From positions 62,001-126,000 of the forward strand of contig JBLXBZ010000007.1 of the NCBI GenBank assembly GCA_048265185.1: a stretch of DNA of 64,000 nt, read 5' to 3'. Shown piece after piece: positions 44,112 through 51,184 of this stretch; the first letter of the stretch is position 1, and every line of letters begins with the position of its first letter. The DNA is from JBLXBZ01 sp048265185. GTDB taxonomy: Bacteria; Pseudomonadota; Alphaproteobacteria; Rhizobiales; Stappiaceae. The notes under the pieces are model-generated. The model ran no database searches. It was not told where the DNA came from and saw nothing but the letters and a program-made list of their open reading frames with translations. The translations under genes and the position numbers were made by a program.

Positions 44112-44783
44112 TTACAAGAGATTAACTTCAATAACGTCGCTAACAGCGACCCGGCCGCCGCCAACCTTCAAAATCGGCTCTGTTCCGCTAAAGTCGACGC
44201 CCGTCACAATCCCCTTGATCGTTGTGGGAATGACGCTCCCCAGCTGCCCCGTATCGTCTACGGAGCGAATTGAGATCGTATAGATCCCATCGGGGGAATC
44301 CGAACCCGTATTGCTCTTGCCGTCCCAGACAAACTGATTGGCGCCGTAGGTAACGTCCTCAACGGACGAATACATCAAGGCGCCATTGGCGTTGCGCACC
44401 TCGATATTCGCCCGGCCCGCCTCTGGCGCGTCGAACGTCCAGCTCGCCTCGCCGCTCTTCAAGGACGTCGACGCGCCTGAAGCCGTAACCTCACCGCCCA
44501 CATAGCTTACAAAGCTGGAGGCGTTCGCCGCCTGCACGTAAGATAAAACGTCGCTCAGCTGGTCATTAGCCTTGATCTGCTGTTCAACCGAAGAATATTG
44601 AACCAATTGTTCCGTGTATTGTGAAGAATCCATAGGATCCAACGGATCTTGATTCTGAATCTGCGTCGTCAATATTGACAAGAACAGTTCATAACTGTCC
44701 GCAACGGAGCTAATTCCGGACCCGGATTGAGACGTCGTTCCTCCCGTGGAAGAACCAGAGGCTACAGGCCATAGCGTCGTCAT
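44112..44783 (-). CDS. flgD: Flagellar hook-assembly scaffold FlgD
   Basis: A 223-residue hook cap protein, exported by the flagellar system. N-terminal YELFLSILTTQIQNQDPLDPMDSSQYTEQLVQYSSVEQQIKAND is the FlgD signature; the C-terminal half has the FlgD Ig-like and Tudor-like part (GEASWTFDAPEAGRANIEVRNANGALMYS, NQFVWDGKSNTGSDSPDGIYTISIRS). GGAG lies nine bases before the ATG. It follows fliK on the same strand, presumably under the fliK sigma-54 promoter. Confidence 0.96.
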   Translation of the reverse strand: MTTLWPVASGSSTGGTTSQSGSGISSVADSYELFLSILTTQIQNQDPLDPMDSSQYTEQLVQYSSVEQQIKANDQLSDVLSYVQAANASSFVSYVGGEVTASGASTSLKSGEASWTFDAPEAGRANIEVRNANGALMYSSVEDVTYGANQFVWDGKSNTGSDSPDGIYTISIRSVDDTGQLGSVIPTTIKGIVTGVDFSGTEPILKVGGGRVAVSDVIEVNLL

Positions 44784-44847
44784 TTCATGTCTCCAAAGTT
44801 AAATTCACAAATTCAAGATGTCGCGGTCATTCAATCAGCTCTGAATG

Positions 44848-47226
44848 TCATATCTGGATGTCCACCGCGCCTGTGGCGCCGCTCACCGTTGTTTTTCCAG
44901 CCAAAGATTGAGATTGCGAAAGCTCGTCCATTTCGCCGGCGCGCTTCGCGTCTTCATTCAATGCGGCGCGGGTCTGATCGTTCATTTGGCGCTCTTGCTG
45001 TCCCTGTCCGAAGCCCGCATGCGCACCATTATCTTTCAAGGAGAACTGAAGCCCGCCAGGCTCCGTCTTGAGACCAGCCGCCTCCAACGCCCGTTCAAGA
45101 CCGCGGTGGTCGCGCATGAACATGTCAAGCGTTTCGCTCCGCTCAATAAACAAATGCGCTTTCACCGAGCCATCTTGCGCGATCTTCATCTGCACGTCGA
45201 CGCCGCCCAATTCCGCCGGATCAAGGCGAATATGAAATTGACTGGAGTCTTTGCCGCTCTGCTGCGTCAATTGTTTGGCGACTTGAGCCATTGCCGCGGC
45301 GGCGAGCGCTGGGTTTTGATTCTGGACCGCATTCTGCTGCGGGACGCTGCGCGCAAAACGCGCAGGGTCCGTTTGCATTGTTTGATCCCAATTTTCACCG
45401 TCCAACTGAAAACCCCCGTCATCCGCCGCGCCACCAGAGGCCATGGCGCTGACGAAGGTCAAGGCGGCGTTGGCGACCCCGGAACGCGCGGAGCCCGACA
45501 CAGGCTTGCCAGCGCCAGCCGGCGTTGGAACATCAGCCCCAACGGCGTCTTTCGCTACAGCGCCGCCAGTTGCGCCGCCGCCCTCTTCATTCATAAAGAA
45601 ATATTTCCCAGCGCCATTCAAAACAGCCGGCGCGTCCATTGACGCGCCTGAAACTGAGGAAACAAGAGAGGAAGCCTGCGCCTTTACAAAAGTCGCCTCC
45701 AGAGCAATACGCCCGTTTGCAGGCGATTTCTCCGCAGCTCGTCCACCAACATCCCCCTCCCCGCTCACCGAGCGTCTCTCAATATCCGCTCCAACTAAAG
45801 GCGCCGCGCCGCCGTCCGCATCACCTTTCTTCATCTGCGCGGGAACAGGCGTCACAGCCACCGGAGCGCTATTTTCTTCAACGCCGATCTGTTTCACAAA
45901 ACTAGCATGAAGAAACGAATGCTGAGACGTCTCCAGCGTAGACGCTGGAGCAGGCGATAGCGCAGATAATGACGCACTAACCTGAACGGCGCCAGTTTTC
46001 GCGCTATCGCCAAACGCCGCCACACGCGCCGCAAGAGCAACAGCCCCGGGAACGCCCCCCTCGTCATCTCCCGCCGCACCCGGAGCCGGGGACGCGGGAG
46101 TTTCAACAGCTTTCGTCGCTGGAATGGGCGGCGCCAGTTTTTCCCCCGTCTCCACGCCTCCAGATTTGGCGACCGGAAAACCCGCCACCTTCAAGTCTTC
46201 GTCAACGGCGGATTTTGCGCTCGCCTCTAACGCTAAGCCAGCTCCCGCCCCATTGACGCCATTGCGCCCATCGCCGGCAAGTGTCTCCCCTTCCGCCCGT
46301 CGTATCCTGTTCGTCACGCCAGAGAATATTTCCGGCCGGGACGGCGGTGTCTCCAAAACGTCAGCATTGGCGGGCGCCGCGCTGGAAGATTCTTTACTAC
46401 CTGTCAAAGATGAAACCGCAGAGCTTCTTTCCTCAAACGGCGCGCCTGACCCTACGTTCTCTGCGACGACGGCGGTCTTCACGTCAAAAGCCAAAGACGC
46501 TTCCACCATTTGAGACGGAGCGCGCTCAAAAACCATGGAGTCGGGCTCAACCAACGTCTCTACATTTTCCAATATGGCCGCGGCGTCCACGCGCAAATCG
46601 CCCTCGGCGGAGGGCTGGGATATCCCCTCCAACACGTCAGGCGCCGCCAGCGCAGGACTTGCGAAAAACCGAGGAAAATTAACGTCCGACTGCTCCGCGG
46701 CAGCTTCCTCAAACGGCTCAGACGTCGCGCTCTTTTCATGCGCAGCCGCGTCCATATCCGCCGCCAGCAATTTCTCCCCTTGTAAGTCCGCATCCGCCAG
46801 ACGCTCTTGCGCGGCGTTCATTCGCAATTCCCCAGGAGGTAAAATCGAAGCGAGAGACGCGGCGCTGACCGTCGCAGCCGTGTCTTTCAAGGCTATTTCG
46901 CTGAAACTGTCCTCTGAACCGCCAATAGACAAGTTTCGTTTCGCCGCCTCGGCCTCATCGACAGATATTGAAGCCTCACTCTTGGAGGAAAAAGCGGAAA
47001 CCACCATTTTCATGGAGGGCGCGCCGGCCATGTCGAGCGTCGCCGCCCCCGCGTCCGAGACTTCGCCGACGACTTCAGTAAGCGCCGAAGAAAAACTGCC
47101 TCCCGACGCTCTGGGCAGCCCTTCATCCACGGACTCGCCCACCCGCAAACCGTTATTCCCCATAAGAAAAAAGCCACCGATATCCAACGGCATCTCCTCA
47201 AACAACCGCGCGAGGTAAAATTGCAC
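44848..47226 (-). CDS. fliK: Flagellar hook-length control protein FliK
   Basis: A 792-residue, low-complexity Ala/Ser/Glu-rich ruler protein whose conserved C-terminus (about 690-760) is the Flg_hook domain: QFHIRLDPAELGGVDVQMKIAQDGSVKAHLFIERSETLDMFMRDHRGLERAL. It sets hook length and switches export specificity. It is long for the family, owing to the repetitive central part. The start is uncertain: GTG 47226, ATG 47193 or ATG 47163 are in frame and none has an ideal ribosome binding site. Confidence 0.9.
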   Translation of the reverse strand: MQFYLARLFEEMPLDIGGFFLMGNNGLRVGESVDEGLPRASGGSFSSALTEVVGEVSDAGAATLDMAGAPSMKMVVSAFSSKSEASISVDEAEAAKRNLSIGGSEDSFSEIALKDTAATVSAASLASILPPGELRMNAAQERLADADLQGEKLLAADMDAAAHEKSATSEPFEEAAAEQSDVNFPRFFASPALAAPDVLEGISQPSAEGDLRVDAAAILENVETLVEPDSMVFERAPSQMVEASLAFDVKTAVVAENVGSGAPFEERSSAVSSLTGSKESSSAAPANADVLETPPSRPEIFSGVTNRIRRAEGETLAGDGRNGVNGAGAGLALEASAKSAVDEDLKVAGFPVAKSGGVETGEKLAPPIPATKAVETPASPAPGAAGDDEGGVPGAVALAARVAAFGDSAKTGAVQVSASLSALSPAPASTLETSQHSFLHASFVKQIGVEENSAPVAVTPVPAQMKKGDADGGAAPLVGADIERRSVSGEGDVGGRAAEKSPANGRIALEATFVKAQASSLVSSVSGASMDAPAVLNGAGKYFFMNEEGGGATGGAVAKDAVGADVPTPAGAGKPVSGSARSGVANAALTFVSAMASGGAADDGGFQLDGENWDQTMQTDPARFARSVPQQNAVQNQNPALAAAAMAQVAKQLTQQSGKDSSQFHIRLDPAELGGVDVQMKIAQDGSVKAHLFIERSETLDMFMRDHRGLERALEAAGLKTEPGGLQFSLKDNGAHAGFGQGQQERQMNDQTRAALNEDAKRAGEMDELSQSQSLAGKTTVSGATGAVDIQI

Positions 47227-47258
47227 CCCAGCCGAATTTTAGAAATCTCCCTATGACA

Positions 47259-47274
47259 TGCAAGTTCCAAGCCA
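47259..47274 (-). promoter_or_regulatory. Sigma-54 promoter of fliK-flgD
   Basis: On the minus strand TGGCTTGGAACTTGCA matches the sigma-54 consensus TGGCACG-N4-TTGCA with the required 10 bases between GG (-24) and GC (-12). The predicted start site is near 47249, about 20-60 bases before the possible fliK starts. FlbD, encoded in the same flagellar block, is the expected activator. Confidence 0.78.
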
Positions 47275-47348
47275 CTATTGAAAATCAGTATTTACATTAT
47301 AAAACAATAAGATAAATTATCAGCGTCAAAGTTACGCCATTTTATTCA

Positions 47349-47381
47349 GGCAAGGATTGCCGGGTTGGGGCAATCCTTGCC
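47349..47381. promoter_or_regulatory. Twin dyads GGCAA-N3-TTGCC, candidate FlbD enhancer for fliK
   Basis: Two 13-bp palindromes, GGCAAGGATTGCC (47349-47361) and GGCAATCCTTGCC (47369-47381), lie 20 bp apart centre to centre, two helical turns, and 100-132 bp upstream of the predicted sigma-54 start site. They also form one 13-bp hairpin because the arms are mutual reverse complements, but no U-run follows on either strand, so termination is unlikely. Confidence 0.6.
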
Positions 47382-47423
47382 GAACGCTGTTGAAATAAAA
47401 ACGCGTGAGTTGAAATTAGCCCA

Positions 47424-47453
47424 TTGGCCTTGAGCGAAGATTTTTTATATAGT
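47424..47453 (+). promoter_or_regulatory. Candidate promoter for mnmA
   Basis: TTGGCC (47424-47429) and TATAGT (47448-47453) are 18 bp apart. The implied leader of roughly 215 bases before the mnmA ATG has no gene I can support; it includes GGGG...CCCC arms near 47478-47515. Confidence 0.35.
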
Positions 47454-47673
47454 GCGCCTCAACAAGACATTCATAATGGGGAAATAGCTAGGCGAACCAA
47501 GCCCCTCCCCTTGAAAGCAGGCGAAGCGGTGGCCCAAGACAATCCGCATCGCGTCATGCGTGTCAGTCCGATCACGGAATATTCCACGACGCCTCCGCGC
47601 GTCTGATTATTCCAAAATTGAATTTACGGATGATGACGGGACGTTTCATCTCGCCATCCTGAAGGTGAAACCT

Positions 47674-48870
47674 ATGCTTAACAGCCTTGACCTGCCCAAA
47701 AGTCCAGCGGACACCCGCGTTGTGGTCGCCATGTCCGGCGGCGTGGATTCTTCTGTCGTAGCGGGCATCCTCAAACAAGAAGGCTATGACGTCATCGGCG
47801 TCACCCTTCAGCTTTATGATCACGGCGAGGCCGTTCACCGCGCAGGCGCATGTTGCGCTGGGCAAGACATTCATGACGCGCGGCGCGTGGCCGAGCTTCT
47901 GGATTTCCCTCATTATGTTCTTGATTATGAAAAACGCTTCAAGGAAGCGGTTATCGACAGTTTCGCAGAAAGCTATATTGCGGGCGAGACACCAATCCCT
48001 TGCGTGTCCTGTAATCAGACGGTGAAATTTTCCGATCTTCTGGAGACGGCCAAAAATCTTGGAGCGGACGTTCTGGCGACGGGCCATTACATCCGCAGCA
48101 AATTGGTCAATGGGCGGCGGGCGCTGTTTCGTCCTGTAGACCTTGACCGGGACCAGAGCTATTTTCTGTTCGCCACGACGCCAGCGCAAATCGACTTCCT
48201 TCGTTTTCCGCTCGGCGGCATGACGAAGCCTGAAACGCGTGAGCTCGCTCATAAATTAGGCCTGTCCATCGCCGACAAACAGGACAGTCAAGACATTTGC
48301 TTTGTGCCGCAAGGGAAGTATTCCGACATTATCGAAAAGCTGAAGCCCGGAGCTGCGGAAGCCGGCGACATCGTTCATGTGGACGGGCGCGTTTTGGGTC
48401 GGCACGAAGGCATCATCCATTACACCATCGGCCAGCGCCGGGGCATCGGGGTGGCCACGGGAGATCCATTATATGTGGTGCATCTGGACCCGGACAACAG
48501 CCGCGTGATCGTTGGACCGCGGGAAGCTTTGGCGACGAAGATCGTTGACCTGCGCGACGTCAACTGGATTGGCGAGGGCGAAATTTCCGACCTTCCCAAA
48601 GAGGGGCGTGAAATTTTCGCCAAGGTTCGCTCCACCCGCCCGCCGCGCCCAGCTGTGCTGCGTTATGATGAGGGCAAGGTCACAGTGGAGTTGGCGGACG
48701 GCGAAGCCGGCGTCGCCCCCGGGCAAGCCTGCGTGTTTTTCGACAATGACGCGGATGATTCTTGCGTTCTCGGCGGCGGCTGGATTCAGCGCGCCCGAAA
48801 AGATCCCGCGTCAGAGGCGGCGATTACGCGGCTTATCGACGGCCCCAGAACGGTGGTGGCGCAAGCATGA
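47674..48870 (+). CDS. mnmA: tRNA-specific 2-thiouridylase MnmA
   Basis: A 398-residue enzyme that thiolates U34 of Lys, Glu and Gln tRNAs. It shows the PP-loop VVVAMSGGVDSSVVAGIL near 16-33, the catalytic CC region (GACCAGQD and CVSCNQTVKF, the second and first Cys of the pair), ATGHYIR, DQSYFLFATTPAQIDFLRFPLG and KQDSQDICFVPQGKYSDII. I set the start at 47674 (MLNSLDLPKSPAD), with AAGGTGA five bases upstream, over longer frames. Its stop overlaps the next gene's ATG. Confidence 0.96.
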   Translation: MLNSLDLPKSPADTRVVVAMSGGVDSSVVAGILKQEGYDVIGVTLQLYDHGEAVHRAGACCAGQDIHDARRVAELLDFPHYVLDYEKRFKEAVIDSFAESYIAGETPIPCVSCNQTVKFSDLLETAKNLGADVLATGHYIRSKLVNGRRALFRPVDLDRDQSYFLFATTPAQIDFLRFPLGGMTKPETRELAHKLGLSIADKQDSQDICFVPQGKYSDIIEKLKPGAAEAGDIVHVDGRVLGRHEGIIHYTIGQRRGIGVATGDPLYVVHLDPDNSRVIVGPREALATKIVDLRDVNWIGEGEISDLPKEGREIFAKVRSTRPPRPAVLRYDEGKVTVELADGEAGVAPGQACVFFDNDADDSCVLGGGWIQRARKDPASEAAITRLIDGPRTVVAQA

Positions 48871-49550
48871 ATCAACGCCTTTCCGCTGCCTCGCAACGCC
48901 GCGCGCATATAAAAAAACGCCTTGTCCGCAAGCTTGACGAAGAAGCGGTTCGCTTGTCATACGCCCGATGGGCGCCGGTTTATGACGCCATTTTCCGCGG
49001 CCCCTTCTACTTTGGACGGGCGGAGGCGGTAAAACGAATTAACATGCACGAAGGTCGCATTTTAGAAGTTGGCGTTGGAACCGGCATGTCCTTGCCGCTT
49101 TACAAAAATGACCTCGAGATCGTCGGCATCGACCTTTCACCGGAAATGCTGGCGCGGGCGCAATCAAAGACGTCCGCCCAAAAGCTTACGAACGTCAAGG
49201 CTCTTTTGCCCATGGACGCCTGCGAAATGGCTTTGCCGGACAATAGTTATGATTGCACCGTCGCCATGTTCGTCATGTCCGTCGCCCCGGACCCGATCAA
49301 AGTCCTGCGAGAAATGGAGCGCGTCACCCGCCCCGGCGGAGCGGCCTTTGTGGTCAATCACTTTTCCACCGACAAAGGGTTACGCTCCCATGTAGAGAAA
49401 TGGCTGCATCGCCACGCCGGGCGGTTGGGATGGAACCCGGAGTTCCCACGCGAACGGATTTTGGGGCAATCCGGACTGGAGCTTGTTAACGAGAAACGTC
49501 TTTCTCCTTTCGGTCTGTTCACCTTGCTTGAACTGCGAAAACCAGACTAG
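48867..49550 (+). CDS. Class I SAM-dependent methyltransferase, PmtA-like
   Basis: A 227-residue protein with motif I ILEVGVGTGMSLPLY near 62-76, LEIVGIDLSPEMLARAQ after it, and VAPDPIKVLREMERVTRPGGAAFVVNHF around 150-177. The stretch LSYARWAPVYDAIFRGPFYFGRAEAV resembles the Rhodobacter-type phosphatidylethanolamine N-methyltransferase PmtA, which makes phosphatidylcholine precursors. The gene starts inside the mnmA stop (ATGA). The assignment to phospholipid methylation is probable, not certain; another small-molecule substrate is possible. Confidence 0.72.
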   Translation: MNQRLSAASQRRAHIKKRLVRKLDEEAVRLSYARWAPVYDAIFRGPFYFGRAEAVKRINMHEGRILEVGVGTGMSLPLYKNDLEIVGIDLSPEMLARAQSKTSAQKLTNVKALLPMDACEMALPDNSYDCTVAMFVMSVAPDPIKVLREMERVTRPGGAAFVVNHFSTDKGLRSHVEKWLHRHAGRLGWNPEFPRERILGQSGLELVNEKRLSPFGLFTLLELRKPD

Positions 49551-49645
49551 CCGCGTCTCGTCTAGTCACTTTCGCTTGGCCGTCCTCGCCTGTTTCAACG
49601 CCACACACGCCGGCGCGGCGACGCATCCCGCGCCAGCATGTTTTT

Positions 49646-50521
49646 CTAGCGATAAATCAATTGAAGCAAACCCCGACTAAGCGCGCTGTCCTCACGGGTC
49701 ATATCGATAAGAAGGTCGAAATGATTTCGGTTTGGAACCTCCATCAACGCGCTTTCGAAACCGGCGCCGCGCCACGCCTTATCAAACGCGACTGACTGGC
49801 GTTTGAAGCCAGCCGGTTCGCCGTCCGCATAGGCCACAAGAATCGGGCAACCGTTATCCGGCATGTTGAGCAAAGGGCTAAGGGCGGCGACCGAAGCCTC
49901 ATCCAACTGAATCCACTCCTGCACGAAAGACTTGGCGATCGGCCCCAGATGAAACAGGCCGCTGATGGGCATAGCGCCTTTGACAATATCCACGGGAACG
50001 TCAAATGCGTCATGCCAGCCGCCCGCCAGCAAAGCGCCGGTCAAATGCCCGCCCGCCGAGCTGCCGCCCACGAATATACGCTGAGGATCGAGGCCATAGG
50101 CCGGGCCATTACGCCAGATAAAAGCGACGGCGGCGCGCACCTCGCGCACGATCTCCGCCAGTGTGACTTCAGGCGCCAGACGGTAATCCATAACGGCCGT
50201 GGCCACGCCAGCTCTAGCCAACATAGGCGCCATAAAGGCCGAGTCGTTCTTCGACAACGCCCGCCAATACCCCCCGTGAATAAACAGAAAAACAGGCCGC
50301 AACTCCCCCGCCGCCGCGCCAAGAACATCAATGGTTTGCCCGCTCTCTTCGTCATAAACAACACCTTGACGCGCCCCAGGCATGCGCAGCGCCTCGTCTG
50401 ACAATTCACGATAGCGTCGCATCTCTCCTTCGAAAATCTCCAGAGAAACTGAAGCGCGAGCGTTATAATCATGGTCGACCCGCACCCGTGGCCAGCCAGT
50501 CTCTGCAATAAATTCGCTCAT
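49646..50521 (-). CDS. Alpha/beta hydrolase, arylformamidase (KynB-like) family
   Basis: A 291-residue hydrolase. The oxyanion motif HGGYWRALSKNDSAFMAPMLARAGVATAVMDYRLAPE includes HGGYW, typical of kynurenine formamidase-like enzymes; the nucleophile Ser is in GGSSAGGHL, with Asp in YADGEPAG and His in NHFDLL. The ATG at 50521 follows GAGGGG. It is divergent from the Lrp regulator, which suggests joint control. It could be a kynurenine formamidase or a carbamate/amide hydrolase of similar fold. Confidence 0.8.
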   Translation of the reverse strand: MSEFIAETGWPRVRVDHDYNARASVSLEIFEGEMRRYRELSDEALRMPGARQGVVYDEESGQTIDVLGAAAGELRPVFLFIHGGYWRALSKNDSAFMAPMLARAGVATAVMDYRLAPEVTLAEIVREVRAAVAFIWRNGPAYGLDPQRIFVGGSSAGGHLTGALLAGGWHDAFDVPVDIVKGAMPISGLFHLGPIAKSFVQEWIQLDEASVAALSPLLNMPDNGCPILVAYADGEPAGFKRQSVAFDKAWRGAGFESALMEVPNRNHFDLLIDMTREDSALSRGLLQLIYR

Positions 50522-50637
50522 AATACCCCTCAAACACGCGATTCTACGCACAAGGGTGCTCTCGAGCGAAAAAAACCACAAGCCCCCCCTACCGTTGTGC
50601 ACCGCAGTAGAGAGCAGAAATTCAAAGGAAAAATATT

Positions 50638-50678
50638 AGGCCAGTCATTTCACCAAAATTTGAAATCGGCCTTATAAT
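50638..50678 (+). promoter_or_regulatory. Putative Lrp promoter with operator dyad
   Basis: AGGCC-N4-ATTTCA-N8-TGAAAT-N1-GGCCT (50638-50672) is an inverted repeat ending just at a TATAAT box (50673-50678). It lies 42 bases before the lrp ATG and in the divergent region with the hydrolase. Lrp-family regulators commonly bind such dyads and autoregulate. Confidence 0.5.
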
Positions 50679-50719
50679 GAAATATACATTCTATAAAAAT
50701 GACAATATGGAGTTTGAAT

Positions 50720-51184
50720 ATGCAAATTGATGAATTTGATAGAAAGATACTATCCATACTCCAAGAAGATGCTAGTCTTTCTATAGCGCAAATATCCGAG
50801 CGCATAGGTTTGTCAGCGACACCATGCTGGCGCCGCGTTCAACGACTGGAGCGTGAAGGTTTTATCGATGGGCGAGTAACGCTTTTAAATCAAAAGCGTA
50901 TAGGTCTAGACCTTACCGTTTTCGTCATGATCCGCACCAATCAGCACAATCGCGCCTGGTTGGATAGATTTAACGCCGCGGTTAACGACTTTAGCGAAAT
51001 CGTTGAAGTCAATAGATTGGCAGGTGAATATGACTACGTTTTAAAGGTTATCACTAAAAACAACTCGTCATATGACAGTTTTTACAAAAGATTTATTGAT
51101 ATAATAGAGTTGAGCGATGTCACTTCCTGCTTCTCAATGGAACAAATCAAGCAAAGCACCCGGCTCCCCCTCGAAGAGCTCTGA
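50720..51184 (+). CDS. Lrp/AsnC family transcriptional regulator
   Basis: A 154-residue regulator: N-terminal helix-turn-helix (DEFDRKILSILQEDASLSIAQISERIGLSATPCWRRVQRLEREGFIDG) and a C-terminal RAM ligand-sensing domain (LTVFVMIRTNQHNRAWLDRFNAAVNDFSEIVEVNRLAGEYDYVLKVITKN). It probably senses an amino acid and controls the divergent hydrolase and the genes downstream. GGAG at 50709-50712 places the start at 50720. The gene and its upstream DNA are more AT-rich than the neighbourhood. Its 3' end overlaps the next gene by 68 bases. Confidence 0.93.
   Translation: MQIDEFDRKILSILQEDASLSIAQISERIGLSATPCWRRVQRLEREGFIDGRVTLLNQKRIGLDLTVFVMIRTNQHNRAWLDRFNAAVNDFSEIVEVNRLAGEYDYVLKVITKNNSSYDSFYKRFIDIIELSDVTSCFSMEQIKQSTRLPLEEL

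Noticed and set aside
47349..47381. Simple rho-independent terminator
   Set aside because: The 13-bp stem is strong, but neither strand has a U-run and each arm is itself palindromic with 20-bp spacing, which fits protein sites better.
47424..47606. 60-codon frame in the mnmA leader
   Set aside because: Overlaps the likely promoter, has no ribosome binding site and no similarity I recognise.
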